Positions 1-8,185 of a DNA stretch of 37,776 bases are shown here, piece by piece; position 1 is the stretch's first letter, and each line of letters opens with the position of its first letter. The notes beneath the pieces are model-generated. The model had not been told where the DNA came from and made no database searches. It saw only the letters and a program-made list of their open reading frames with translations. Made by a program: the position numbers and the translations under genes. This DNA comes from Caulobacter sp. (GTDB taxonomy: Bacteria > Pseudomonadota > Alphaproteobacteria > Caulobacterales > Caulobacteraceae), in assembly GCA_029866155.1 (NCBI GenBank), contig JARWZW010000016.1, positions 1 through 37,776 of the forward strand, read 5' to 3'.

Positions 1-150
1 ATCCCGATCAGGCTCTACTGGAACGACAAGGGCCTGGCGAAGCTCGAGATCAGCCTTGCCAAGGGCAAGAAGCTGCATGACAAGCGAGAAGCCGTCGCAG
101 AGCGTGACTGGCAGCGTGACAAGGCCAGGCTCATGCGGGACCGTGGCTAG
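1..150 (+). CDS. smpB: SsrA-binding protein SmpB, C-terminal part (gene cut by window start)
   Basis: This is the last 49 codons of SmpB, the small basic protein that binds tmRNA and delivers it to stalled ribosomes for trans-translation. The frame is open from base 1 to the TAG at 148-150. The visible part contains the family's C-terminal strand and basic tail: [14 protein letters not shown], then [11 protein letters not shown], then the positively charged [15 protein letters not shown] that enters the decoding site in known SmpB structures. The 5' part lies outside the window, so start and RBS cannot be judged. It converges on the uracil-DNA glycosylase gene; the 103-base gap holds a small GC stem (213-217 with 223-227) but no clear terminator. 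Confidence 0.93.
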   Translation: MPIRLYWNDKGLAKLEISLAKGKKLHDKREAVAERDWQRDKARLMRDRG

Positions 151-253
151 TTAGGCTTTGGGCCGGCGTAGAGCTGCGTCAACGCTCTGATGTCAAAGTC
201 ATTTTTCTTCCAGGGCCGGTTTGGCCCCATGGAAGGCGCTTGGGACAATCGAC

Positions 254-940
254 TCAGTCGGCTCCCACCTCGATCAATACCCGGGCCCTTTCGAACACCG
301 CATTGAACATTTCAGGCGTGAGACGCCCTGTGTTGGTATTGAGCCGGGAGCAGTGATAGCTGTTGATCACCCGGTAGGGCCCGGCGTCAAACTCCGAACC
401 GTGCCCGGACAGCCCGGCGCCGGCCTTCAATCCAAGGGCGCGCATCAGGCTTCGCCTTGAAACATCGCCCAGGGTCACGATCACCTTTAGATGCGGCATC
501 GCGGCCAGTGTCGCTGCAAAGAACGGTCGGCAGTTATGCTCTTCTGCTGTCTCCGGCTTGTTCTGGGGTGGCGCACAGCGGACGGCATTGGTGATCATGC
601 AATCGCGTAGTGCCAGGCCATCGTCTGGCCGGGCGTCATAGGTCCCGATGGCGAATCCAGTCTTTAGCAAAGTCCCGTAGAGCAGGTGACCGGCATGGTC
701 GCCTGTGAAGGGACGGCCCGTCCGATTGGCGCCTGTACGTCCGGGCGCCAGGCCTGCAATCAGCAACCGGCCATTCCAGTCGCCGAAGGAGGGGGCCGGG
801 CCGTTGAACCAGTCGGGGTTCAGCCGTTGATTTTCCTGGCGATAGGCGACCAACCTCGGGCAGAGCTGACAATCGCGGCCAGGTTCGGGCGAGCCTTCGC
901 CGGAGGGGGCGACAAATGGAGCGGAGGTGAGGCCTGACAT
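254..940 (-). CDS. Uracil-DNA glycosylase, family 5 (UDGb type, Fe-S)
   Basis: A 228-residue base-excision repair enzyme expected to remove uracil, and perhaps other deaminated bases, from DNA. Motif 1 is GLAPGRTGANRTGRPFTGD (residues 63-81), which fits family 5 (UDGb) better than family 4. Motif 3 lies around NSYHCSRLNTNTG (193-205). Four cysteines suited to a 4Fe-4S cluster are visible: C24 and C27 in CQLCPR, C122 in RCAPPQNKP and C137. The ATG at 938-940 lies 17 bases downstream of the NYN gene's stop, so the two minus-strand genes are probably cotranscribed. Family assignment is from motif recall; substrate range is inferred. Confidence 0.88.
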   Translation of the reverse strand: MSGLTSAPFVAPSGEGSPEPGRDCQLCPRLVAYRQENQRLNPDWFNGPAPSFGDWNGRLLIAGLAPGRTGANRTGRPFTGDHAGHLLYGTLLKTGFAIGTYDARPDDGLALRDCMITNAVRCAPPQNKPETAEEHNCRPFFAATLAAMPHLKVIVTLGDVSRRSLMRALGLKAGAGLSGHGSEFDAGPYRVINSYHCSRLNTNTGRLTPEMFNAVFERARVLIEVGAD

Positions 941-957
941 GGCGGTGGATCTCGCAG

Positions 958-1560
958 TCAGAGCTCATCCTCGGCTTCGATCTCGGCCCGTGTCCGGTGA
1001 TTATCCGGAGCGAAGCGGGCCTGCGGCGCCCGGCCAGGGCGTCCGATGATGTCGCCCAGGTCGGCCAGATCGACAAAATGATCGGCCTGTCGACGCAGGT
1101 CGTCGCTGATCATAGGAGGCTGAGACTTGACGGTGGAAACGACAGTGACCCGGACTCCCTTTCGCTGGATGGCCTCGACCACCGCCCGGAAATCGCCATC
1201 ACCCGAGAACAGCACCAGATGGTCGGCAGCCTCGGCCATTTCCATCATGCCGACTGCAATCTCGATGTCCATATCGCCCCGCCAGCGGTCGCGCCCCTGG
1301 GAATCAACAAACTTGCGGGCCGACTTGGTCACCAGGGTGAAGCCGTTGTAGTCGAGCCAATCGACAAGGGGTCTGATCGGGCTGTAGTCGTCCCCCTCGA
1401 CGATCGCCGTGTAGTAATAGGCCCGGATGAGAATCCCGCGCTTGCGGAACTCGTCCAGAAGCTTGCGATAGTCGACATCTATGCCCAGCGCCTTGGCTTG
1501 GGAGTAAAAATTGGCCCCATCAATAAAGAGGGCCAGCTTTTCAGTTGGGTAAAATGTCAT
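958..1560 (-). CDS. NYN-domain (LabA/DUF88-like) putative ribonuclease
   Basis: A NYN (PIN-like) domain protein of the LabA/DUF88 group. Such proteins carry a cluster of acidic residues for metal-dependent RNA cleavage, but most bacterial members have no proven substrate. Visible acidic motifs, numbered from the upstream TTG frame, are FIDGAN (D17), RGDMDIE (D99, D101) and SGDGDF (D124, D126), giving the expected order of strands. The frame opens at a TTG at 1569, but I place the start at the ATG at 1560 (MTFYPTEK), as in homologues I recall; this gives 200 residues. The gene is divergent from folK with only about 13 bases between start codons, and lies upstream of the glycosylase in a likely operon. 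Confidence 0.85.
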   Translation of the reverse strand: MTFYPTEKLALFIDGANFYSQAKALGIDVDYRKLLDEFRKRGILIRAYYYTAIVEGDDYSPIRPLVDWLDYNGFTLVTKSARKFVDSQGRDRWRGDMDIEIAVGMMEMAEAADHLVLFSGDGDFRAVVEAIQRKGVRVTVVSTVKSQPPMISDDLRRQADHFVDLADLGDIIGRPGRAPQARFAPDNHRTRAEIEAEDEL

Positions 1561-1573
1561 TGGGTTCAAATCC

Positions 1574-2092
1574 TTGATTAAAAATACTCAAGTCGATAGC
1601 GAGTCTGCGGTACTGGTCGCCTTTGGTAGCAATCTACCTGGGCGACATGGCTGCTGCGAGGATCTGCTTGACGCCGCCCTTGACCGGTTTTCGGATCACG
1701 GACTGACCGTCGTCGCCCGATCCGGCTGGTGGCAGTCCGCCGCCTGGCCTGACCCGGCAGAGCCTGCCTATACGAATGGTGTTGCGCTTGTCGAGACAGC
1801 GCTGGATCCTTCAGCTTTGTTGGTCGCCCTTCAGCAGATAGAGCAGGCCTTCGGTCGGAGACGGGACCTGCCCAATTCGGCAAGGACCCTGGACCTGGAC
1901 CTCATTGCGTATGGTCGACTTGTTCGCGAGGGTCCCGAACTGGTGCTACCGCATCCTCGCGCCCATCTGCGCAGGTTCGTCTTGGGTCCTATCGCCGAAT
2001 TGCTGCCAGATTGGCGGCATCCGACCCTTACGCGCACTGCGAGCGAACTGCTCGTCGAGGCGACCGTGGGTCGGGACGCCTCTCCTGTCTGA
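1574..2092 (+). CDS. folK: 2-amino-4-hydroxy-6-hydroxymethyldihydropteridine pyrophosphokinase (HPPK)
   Basis: FolK transfers pyrophosphate from ATP to 6-hydroxymethyl-7,8-dihydropterin in folate synthesis. The 172-residue product has the N-terminal AFGSNLPGR strand-loop, the segment QAFGRRRDLPNSARTLDLDL carrying the metal-binding Asp-x-Asp (TLDLDLIAYG), and the C-terminal LPHPRAHLRRFVLGPIAEL. The start is a TTG at 1574; no ATG or GTG gives a full-length protein and no clear Shine-Dalgarno precedes it, so the message may be leaderless or weakly initiated. The divergent NYN gene starts about 13 bases away, so the promoters of the two genes must overlap each other or reach into the opposite coding region. 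Confidence 0.9.
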   Translation: MIKNTQVDSESAVLVAFGSNLPGRHGCCEDLLDAALDRFSDHGLTVVARSGWWQSAAWPDPAEPAYTNGVALVETALDPSALLVALQQIEQAFGRRRDLPNSARTLDLDLIAYGRLVREGPELVLPHPRAHLRRFVLGPIAELLPDWRHPTLTRTASELLVEATVGRDASPV

Positions 2093-2174
2093 CGAATCCC
2101 GGGGAGCCAGGGCGTCCCTTGCCCGAGTTTGCCACCGCATTGGTCGACTTGACGCATTCTGTGGTCTTGCGGCG

Positions 2175-2203
2175 TTGCACAAAGCTACGCAAAACTCTAT
2201 GTA
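2175..2203 (+). promoter_or_regulatory. Weak sigma-70-like promoter candidate for rpoZ-spoT
   Basis: TTGCAC at 2175-2180 and TATGTA at 2198-2203 are separated by 17 bases and lie 33 bases before the rpoZ ATG, in the 144-base gap after folK. Each hexamer matches the consensus at only three of six positions, so the spacing is the main support. It is a guess to be tested by 5'-end mapping. Confidence 0.25.
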
Positions 2204-2236
2204 GCCCGGTTCCACAGGCACCGCTTGAGAGACTCC

Positions 2237-2596
2237 ATGGCCCGCGTCACTGTCGAAGACTGCATTGAGAAGATCCCGAACCGCTTCGGGCTGGTCCTCA
2301 TGGCGGCTCATCGGGCCCGGGCGATCTCGGCCGGTTCGGCCCTTCTGGTTGACCGTGACAACGACAAGAACCCTGTCGTCGCCCTTCGCGAGATTGCCGA
2401 TGACGTTGTGGACAGCGCCGGGCTTCGGGAAAGCCTGATCGGCACCCTGCAACGGGTTGATGAGCGCACAGAGGCTGAGGAAGAGGCGGAAACCATCGCT
2501 CTGCTGTCGGATCCGACCCATATGCAGATGAGCGAGTCGGAACTGATCCGCGCTCTGCAGAGCGACCGGGACGGCGGTCAGGAGGAGCGGTACTGA
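2237..2596 (+). CDS. rpoZ: DNA-directed RNA polymerase omega subunit
   Basis: Omega, 119 residues, assists folding and retention of beta' in RNA polymerase and forms part of a ppGpp-binding site in proteobacterial enzymes. The start is the ATG at 2237 ([20 protein letters not shown]) with GAGAG 5 bases upstream; a TTG at 2225 is in frame but less likely. The conserved core continues as [11 protein letters not shown] and [13 protein letters not shown], followed by the acidic tail common in alphaproteobacterial RpoZ. The TGA at 2594-2596 overlaps the proposed CTG start of spoT. The rpoZ-spoT order is conserved in many proteobacteria. Confidence 0.95.
   Translation: MARVTVEDCIEKIPNRFGLVLMAAHRARAISAGSALLVDRDNDKNPVVALREIADDVVDSAGLRESLIGTLQRVDERTEAEEEAETIALLSDPTHMQMSESELIRALQSDRDGGQEERY
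2581..2595 (+). promoter_or_regulatory. Ribosome binding site and proposed CTG start of spoT
   Basis: GGAGGAG at 2581-2587 is a near-perfect Shine-Dalgarno, followed by 5 bases and then CTG at 2593-2595, which overlaps the rpoZ stop as CTGA. In the spoT frame no ATG, GTG or TTG occurs between the upstream in-frame stop (2473-2475) and the TTG at 2773, which lies inside the first conserved helix. The strong RBS therefore points to initiation at CTG. Confidence 0.6.
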
Positions 2597-4875
2597 GCCC
2601 CGAAGGCGCAGAACCTCTCAATCTTCAGGCGGGCATTCCCGCTGACCTTCCGGTCGACCCAAGCCCGGCTACTGCGTCTTCGGCCAACGCCAAGCCGCCA
2701 CGTCAGAGGTTTATCCGCCAGTTTGAGCTGATCGAGCGTGTCAAGGCCTATGAGCCAGACGCTGACGAAGCCTTGATCAACAAGGCCTATGTCTACGCCG
2801 TCCGGATGCATGGGTCCCAGACCCGGGCCTCCGGCGATCCCTATTTTGCCCATCCCGTTGAAGTGGCGGGAATCCTGACCGAGTACCGGCTGGACACCGC
2901 GACCATCGTCACCGCCCTGCTGCATGACGTGATCGAGGACACCCAGGCCTCACGCGAGGATATCGAGGCTCTGTTCGGCGCAGAGGTGGCCGAGCTGGTC
3001 GAGGGGGTCACCAAGCTTTCCAAACTTGAACTCACCGCTGAACACACAAGGCAGGCTGAAAACCTGCGCAAGTTCATCCTGGCCATCAGCAAGGACGTTA
3101 GGGTTCTGCTGGTGAAACTGGCGGACCGCCTGCACAACATGCGGACCCTGAACTTCATCAAGACCCCGGCGAAGCGGGAGCGGATCGCCCGAGAAACCCT
3201 GGACATCTACGCCCCGCTCGCGCGCAATATCGGTTGCCACCGCATTTGCAGCGAGCTCGAGGAACTGGCCTTCGAGCAACTCAATCCCGTGGCTCGACAC
3301 GCCATCGAACGGCGGCTGGAGGCCCTGCGGACCGAACAGGGGCGGTCTGTCAGTGTTGTCAGCAACGAGATCGCCCGCATTCTCGACAAGGAAGCCATAG
3401 GCAGTCGCGTCTCTGGCCGTGAAAAACATCCCTTCTCGATCTGGAGAAAATTGCAGCGCAAGGCGATCGGTTTTTCCCAACTGTCCGACATCTATGCTTT
3501 CCGGGTTATCGTTGACTCGGAAGACGCCTGCTATCGCGCTCTGGGCATGATCCACCGGGCTTGGCCCTGTGTTCCGGAGCGGTTCAAGGACTACATCTCG
3601 ACCCCCAAGCGGAACAATTATCGCTCCATCCACACCACGGTCATCGGCCCGAAGGGCATGCGGATCGAGATGCAGATCCGCACCGAAGCGATGGACCGTG
3701 TCGCCGAGGACGGTGTGGCGGCCCACTGGCGTTACAAGAACAAGGCCTACGGGTTTGACGCCGAGCATATGGAGGCCGAGGGCGGCCGAGACCCACTCGC
3801 CAATCTTCGGCAACTGGTCCAGGTGCTGGAACACGGCGGCGACGCCGAGGACTTGGTGGAGCATGCCAAGCTGGAGATGTTCCTCGACCAGACCTTCGCC
3901 TTTACGCCCAAGGGGCGTCTGGTCAGTCTGCCTAGGGGCGCCATGCCGCTGGATTTTGCCTATGCCGTCCATACGACCATCGGCGACACCGCCATCGGGG
4001 CCAAGATCAACGGTGAATTGAAACCACTACGGACGCCATTGAGCAACGGCGACGTCGTGGACATCATCCGCGGGCCCAAGCCCGCTGTCCCACCCGATTG
4101 GCGTAGTCTGACCGTAACGGGGCGGGCGCGATCAGCCATTCGGCGCCATATCCGCCAGACTGAGAAAGAAGAGTTTCTTCGTCTGGGCAAGGCTGCCCTC
4201 GACCAGGCCTTTGAACGCGCCGGCAAGAGTCGTTCGGGTGTGTCCCTGCGACCGGCCCTGGAACGGTTGGCCGCCTCATCGGAAGATGACCTCTATGATA
4301 CTATCGGCCGTGGCCGGATTTCCCCGGTCCAGGTGCTGGAGGTGGTCTTCCCGGGATTGAAGGACAGCGAACGGGCGGCAGTTTCGGCTCGCCGCCGGAT
4401 CGAGGATGGCAAAAGCGCCCGGATCTTCGTTCGAGGGGGAGGGCTGACCGCAGGAATCAGCCTGCATTTCGCGCCCTGCTGCACTCCGGTTCCGGGAGAC
4501 AGAATCGTCGGAATTGTCCAACCGGACCGGGGGCTCGAAGTTCATACAATCGACTGTCCGCGACTGGCGCAGTTCGAGGACCATGGCGACCTCTGGCAGG
4601 ACCTCAACTGGACTCCGGAGGCGGAACGAAACACAGTCGCCCGGGCCAGAATGCGCGCCACCATTCGAAACACACCTGGCGTCCTGGGAGAGGTCTGTAC
4701 GATTATTGGAGAGGCCAGGGGGAATATTGTCGGACTCAAGATGCATTATCGCCAGGAAGATTTCTTCGACGTCGATATCGACTTGGACGTCAAGGACAAC
4801 CGACACTTGACCAACCTCGTGGCAGCATTGAGGGCCTGTCCCAGTGTTGAAAACGCCGACCGGGCGTTGGGCTGA
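2593..4875 (+). CDS. spoT: Bifunctional (p)ppGpp synthetase/hydrolase, RSH family
   Basis: Long RelA/SpoT homologue, 760 residues if started at CTG 2593, which makes and degrades the starvation alarmone ppGpp. Domains in order, numbered from that start: HD hydrolase with HPVEV (H87) and LLHDVIEDT (H111, D112); synthetase from about 270 to 385, including [10 protein letters not shown] and the bifunctional-type RxKD motif as RFKD (330-333); TGS ([20 protein letters not shown], from about 435); a Cys/His segment [13 protein letters not shown]-terminal ACT (about 684-760). The TTG at 2773 would remove about 60 residues, including helix residues [20 protein letters not shown] that resemble other SpoT N-termini, so I reject it. 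Coupling to rpoZ through a CTGA overlap suggests coordinated translation. Confidence 0.94.
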   Translation: MSPEGAEPLNLQAGIPADLPVDPSPATASSANAKPPRQRFIRQFELIERVKAYEPDADEALINKAYVYAVRMHGSQTRASGDPYFAHPVEVAGILTEYRLDTATIVTALLHDVIEDTQASREDIEALFGAEVAELVEGVTKLSKLELTAEHTRQAENLRKFILAISKDVRVLLVKLADRLHNMRTLNFIKTPAKRERIARETLDIYAPLARNIGCHRICSELEELAFEQLNPVARHAIERRLEALRTEQGRSVSVVSNEIARILDKEAIGSRVSGREKHPFSIWRKLQRKAIGFSQLSDIYAFRVIVDSEDACYRALGMIHRAWPCVPERFKDYISTPKRNNYRSIHTTVIGPKGMRIEMQIRTEAMDRVAEDGVAAHWRYKNKAYGFDAEHMEAEGGRDPLANLRQLVQVLEHGGDAEDLVEHAKLEMFLDQTFAFTPKGRLVSLPRGAMPLDFAYAVHTTIGDTAIGAKINGELKPLRTPLSNGDVVDIIRGPKPAVPPDWRSLTVTGRARSAIRRHIRQTEKEEFLRLGKAALDQAFERAGKSRSGVSLRPALERLAASSEDDLYDTIGRGRISPVQVLEVVFPGLKDSERAAVSARRRIEDGKSARIFVRGGGLTAGISLHFAPCCTPVPGDRIVGIVQPDRGLEVHTIDCPRLAQFEDHGDLWQDLNWTPEAERNTVARARMRATIRNTPGVLGEVCTIIGEARGNIVGLKMHYRQEDFFDVDIDLDVKDNRHLTNLVAALRACPSVENADRALG

Positions 4876-4920
4876 TCGGGCCATCCGCTCGGCCTTCGGT
4901 TCTCGTCCATCGGAGACTTC

Positions 4921-5451
4921 ATGAGTTTTCAGATTCTCTCCGGCGCGCCAGGCGCGGGTAAGACTGCAATGCTGCGTGGCCTTGAACTCGCCGGCTGTCA
5001 GGTGGTTGAGGAGGCGGCGACAGACGTCATCGCGTGGCGACAGGCGAACGGCTGCCTTGAGCCGTGGACACAACCGGACTTCATCGACGCGATCCTTGAA
5101 CTCCAGGTCCGGCGCCAGATTGCCGCTGACCGCCTCGACGGGGCGGTCTTTCTTGATCGCTCGCCCGTCTGCACCCTGGCCCTCAGCCGGTTCCTCGGCC
5201 TGTCTCCATCGGCACGTCTGATCCAGGAAACGGCGCCTGACCGACTTCAGTCCCTCTATCGACGCCAGGTCCTGTTTGCCAGGGGCCTTGGCTTCATCAC
5301 GCCAACCCCCGCGCGAAGGATTTCTCTGGAAGAGGCCGAACGCTTCGACACGGTCCACCGCCAGACCTACGAAGAGCTTGGTTTTAAGCTGCTCGATGTT
5401 CCCGCAGGGTCTGCCGCTGATCGTGTCTCGCAGGTGCTTGCCCTGATTTGA
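4921..5451 (+). CDS. AAA family NTPase/kinase-like protein (AAA_28 type)
   Basis: A 176-residue single-domain P-loop protein. The Walker A motif is GAPGAGKT (residues 8-15). A second motif, AVFLDRSPVC, fits the Walker B/LID-proximal DRSP signature of small AAA_28 NTPases and nucleoside-kinase-like proteins. The family has no settled function, so none is given. The ATG at 4921 is preceded by GGAG 5 bases upstream. It follows spoT by 45 bases on the same strand and could be cotranscribed; a link to ppGpp metabolism would be pure inference. It converges on the frameshifted RTX gene 11 bases downstream. Confidence 0.75.
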   Translation: MSFQILSGAPGAGKTAMLRGLELAGCQVVEEAATDVIAWRQANGCLEPWTQPDFIDAILELQVRRQIAADRLDGAVFLDRSPVCTLALSRFLGLSPSARLIQETAPDRLQSLYRRQVLFARGLGFITPTPARRISLEEAERFDTVHRQTYEELGFKLLDVPAGSAADRVSQVLALI

Positions 5452-5462
5452 CGAGTCGCCTG

Positions 5463-6625
5463 CTAGAGAATGAAGTCTGCCGAGGTCAGGATCAGTGCGC
5501 CATTCAGCAGGATCTCGAATTCAGCGAAGCCATCGCCGCTGGAATCGCCCGCCAGGATGGTGTTTCCGCTACCGTCGGTGAACTGGATCAGTTCACCAGG
5601 CCTGTTGGTGAAGCTTGACCCGCCGAGAAAGAACGCGCCTTCGCCATCGATCGTGGTGTCGCCGTCCATTCGGCTCAGATCGATCCGGTCGCCGTCAGCC
5701 CGGCTGAAATCCGTGATGATGTCGCGCTGACCCGCATAAGGAGCACTATCCTTGCCCTGGCTGAGTATGAAGAGGTCCTTTCCTGATCCACCGGTCAGGA
5801 TGTCCTGCTTGCCGCCGCCAGTAAGCTCATCCTTGCCTTCCCCGCCATCCAGCCTGTCCTTGAGTTTTCCACCCTTGAGGCTGTCCCGTCCTGGACCACC
5901 CAGGAGGGTGTTCAAGCCATCGCGGCTTGTCAGACGATCATCACCCTCGCCGCCGTCGAGCACATAGAGGGCTGTCTTGGCGCCAGGACCCTGGCTGTTG
6001 ATCGACAGGATGTCTGACCCTGATCCGCCGTTCAGGGTCAGGTCCCAGATCTGGCCGGTCATGTCGAAACGATCATTGCCAGCCCCTCCGGAAATGGAGC
6101 GGATTCCTGAAATCTGGATGTTGGAGAAAACGACTGATCCGGACCCATCCAGAAACAGGTCGACCGTGCCGCCGGTCCCGAACAAGCCGGCCGAAAAGCC
6201 TGCCAGCTGGTTTGCAGTGAGTGTCACCTGAAGGGCGCCAGGGGCGTCGAGGAACGCCTCGAAGCTTGTGATATTGGAAATCATTGCCAAGCTGAGGTCC
6301 ACCGACCCGCCAGTTCCGAGGATTTGCAGTCGATTGAAGGCTCCCCCCCCCGCCGTCCAGGGTCTCGGCAAGGCCGTCGATCTCGGCGAGGTCTTATCAG
6401 GAAGGAGTCGTCGCCCTCGCCACCATAGAGCCAGTCTGTTCCAAGTCCGCCGATTATCTGGTCATCTCCATCATCGCCATAGATGATGTCGTCGCCGTCG
6501 CCGCCATCGATGTCATCTGCGCCGGCGGTTGTTGAGGCGATCTCGTTATAGATGGCTGAGGCGACGCGTCCGTCGCCTGACCGGTGGATAAAATCCGCAT
6601 CTGCGGTGCCTGTCACCATGGCCAT
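5463..6625 (-). pseudogene. RTX-type calcium-binding secreted protein, frameshifted
   Basis: Two minus-strand frames together encode one RTX protein of about 385 residues. The N-terminal part (start ATG 6625, MAMVTGTADADFIH) has nonapeptide repeats such as DGGDGDDIIYG and GGEGDDSFL. The C-terminal part has more (GGEGDDRL, GGPGRDSL, GGSGKDLF) and ends in a type I secretion-like tail: IITDFSRADGDRIDLS, then GDGFAEFEILLNG, finishing LTSADFIL. Between them, a third frame reads DLAEIDGLAETLDGGGG. Continuity therefore needs two single-base deletions, one near 6391-6400 and one in the C9 tract at 6343-6351. This is a true pseudogene, a phase-variable gene or a sequence error. No ABC transporter or HlyD-like gene lies nearby. 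Confidence 0.8.
6343..6351. repeat. Nine-C homopolymer tract at RTX frame break
   Basis: Nine consecutive C residues (poly-G on the coding strand) within the glycine-rich part of the RTX gene. A tract of eight would restore the downstream frame (DGGGG then AFNRLQ). Tracts of this length are prone to slippage in replication and to miscounting in sequencing. Confidence 0.85.
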
Positions 6626-6743
6626 GATCAAGACTTTCCGATGTTGCCGGGTCCAATGAAGGGCGGTCAGCATGGCGCCATCCAAAGCGGCGCGCACCTC
6701 TTTTTACAAGTTGAGCTGGTCCGACTGCCTCAAGCGTTCCTGT

Positions 6744-6770
6744 TGCCCCGGGGGCATGTCGATTGCCCCC
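6744..6770 (+). promoter_or_regulatory. Three-arm palindromic element upstream of acyl-CoA dehydrogenase
   Basis: TGCCCC (6744-6749), GGGGGCA (6750-6756) and TGCCCCC (6764-6770). The middle arm can pair with either flank, and the second pairing is a perfect 7-bp stem with a 7-base loop. It lies 64 bases before the ATG at 6835 in the 209-base divergent gap. It could be an operator or an mRNA switch; no regulator can be named. Nothing else was recognised in this gap. Confidence 0.35.
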
Positions 6771-6834
6771 TTGCGCCCCGCTGTGGTTTCGAACGACTGT
6801 TCGTCAAAATCAGAAAACAGACGAGGAAGCGACC

Positions 6835-8070
6835 ATGGCGATAGACTTTGAAATTCCGGCCGAGGCCAAGGCGGTCAGGGAAAAAGTCCGACAGTGGGTG
6901 CAGGACGAATGTCGTCCCGCTGAACAGCAACTGCTGGCCGGCCGTGACTATAAGGAAGTTCTCGGTGAGCTTCGGGGCAAGGCGCGGGCGCGTGGCCTCT
7001 GGTGCCCCTTCATTCCAGAGGAACATGGCGGCATGGGCCTTGGCCCCCTGGCCAACGCCCTGGTTCAGATGGAGCTGGGCGAAAGCTATCTGGGCGCCCT
7101 GTCGATGAATACCCAGGGGCCGGATGACGCCACCATGATGACGTTGCTTGCCTACGGAACCGAGTATCAGAAGGAAAAGTATCTCAAGCCGCTGCTGAAT
7201 GGCGAGAAGCGCATCTGTTATTCCATGACCGAAAAAGCTGCAGGGGCCGATGCTACCGGAATGCAGACCAGGGCGGTCAAGGATGGCAACGAAAACTATG
7301 TTCTGAACGGCGAAAAATGGTTCAGTTCGGCGGCGAGCGTCGCAGATATCGCCGTGGTCATGGCCAAGACTGATCCGGATGCCCCGCGGCATCAGCAGTT
7401 CTCGACCTTCATCGTCGAACTTCCCAACCCCGGCTACCGTATAGTGCGTGACATCGGGACCATGGCCGCAGAAGGGCCGCTGAGTCATGTCCTTGGCGGA
7501 GGCCATTCGGAAATCGAGATCAAGGATCTGGTCGTCCCGGCCGAAAACCTGCTCGGCGGCGAAGGCAACGGGTTCAATATGGGCCAGCATCGCCTGGCCT
7601 ATGGCCGCCTTCGCCACGGTATGCACAATGTGGCAATGGCCCAGCGCGCGCTGGACCTGGCCACTGCCCATGTTACTAGCCGTGAAACCTTTGGCCGCAA
7701 GCTGAAGGACAGGCAGGGCGTCCAGTGGATGCTTGCCGACTGCGCGAGCGAACTTTACATGGCCCGGCTGATGCTGCTGCATATCGCCTACAAGGCTGAG
7801 AAGGGCATGGACCTCCGGCAGGAAAACTCCATCGCCAAGGTCTTCCTTGCCCATATGGTCCACAAGGTCGTGGATACCGCGATCCAGCTTCACGGCGCCC
7901 TGGGCTATTCCACGGATACGCCCCTGGCCCGCTGGTACACCCATATCCGGTCGCAGCGTCTCGTGGACGGGCCGGATGAGGTGCATCGCTGGACTGTGGG
8001 CCGCAATGTGATCAAGGCCTTCGAGCGGGATGGCACCACCGCCATGGCCGCCGGTGGCGATCTGATCTAG
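6835..8070 (+). CDS. Acyl-CoA dehydrogenase (ACAD10/11-like)
   Basis: FAD-dependent acyl-CoA dehydrogenase of 411 residues, expected to introduce the alpha-beta double bond in fatty or branched acyl-CoA breakdown. The N-terminal helical domain is followed by the mid-domain segments CYSMTEKAAGADATGMQTRA and YVLNGEKWFSS, and the C-terminal helical domain with GRKLKDRQGVQWMLAD and IQLHGALGYSTDTPLA. The late motif VDGPDEVHRWTVGRNVI is typical of ACAD10/11-like enzymes. Start ATG 6835 is preceded by GAGGAA; earlier in-frame codons give a non-conserved extension. No electron-transfer flavoprotein or thiolase gene is adjacent, so the acyl substrate is unknown. Confidence 0.9.
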   Translation: MAIDFEIPAEAKAVREKVRQWVQDECRPAEQQLLAGRDYKEVLGELRGKARARGLWCPFIPEEHGGMGLGPLANALVQMELGESYLGALSMNTQGPDDATMMTLLAYGTEYQKEKYLKPLLNGEKRICYSMTEKAAGADATGMQTRAVKDGNENYVLNGEKWFSSAASVADIAVVMAKTDPDAPRHQQFSTFIVELPNPGYRIVRDIGTMAAEGPLSHVLGGGHSEIEIKDLVVPAENLLGGEGNGFNMGQHRLAYGRLRHGMHNVAMAQRALDLATAHVTSRETFGRKLKDRQGVQWMLADCASELYMARLMLLHIAYKAEKGMDLRQENSIAKVFLAHMVHKVVDTAIQLHGALGYSTDTPLARWYTHIRSQRLVDGPDEVHRWTVGRNVIKAFERDGTTAMAAGGDLI

Positions 8071-8075
8071 TTTTC

Positions 8076-8106
8076 ACCGGGCGCGACGCCTGTCGCCGCG
8101 CCCGGT
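8076..8106 (+). terminator. GC-rich stem-loop after acyl-CoA dehydrogenase
   Basis: ACCGGGCGCG (8076-8085) and CGCGCCCGGT (8097-8106) form a perfect 10-bp stem with an 11-base loop, 5 bases past the stop codon. There is no U-run after it, so it may be a weak terminator or a 3'-end stabiliser. Confidence 0.45.
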
Positions 8107-8185
8107 CCCTGCTGCGGACTGGGAGAGCGTCCGCTCATCAAACCTCAGGGCGGCTGCAGGGCTTGCCCTTGTCCGAGTCGTCGCC

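Noticed and set aside
213..227. GGGCC/GGCCC stem as a terminator for smpB
   Set aside because: The stem is only 5 bp, and no U-run follows on either strand.
1562..1572. GGTTCAAATCC resembling a tRNA T-loop
   Set aside because: The flanking bases do not form a 5-bp T stem and no acceptor or anticodon arms fit around it. It lies at the start of the NYN gene.
2773..2775. TTG as the spoT start codon
   Set aside because: It lies inside the first conserved helix of the HD domain and has no Shine-Dalgarno before it. The CTG at 2593 with GGAGGAG is a better choice.
2950..3972. A 340-residue open frame antisense to spoT
   Set aside because: It is a shadow of the conserved HD and synthetase domains; no domain is recognisable in it.
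6730..7986. A 418-residue open frame antisense to the acyl-CoA dehydrogenase
   Set aside because: It is opposite a gene with all family motifs, and its sequence shows no recognisable family.
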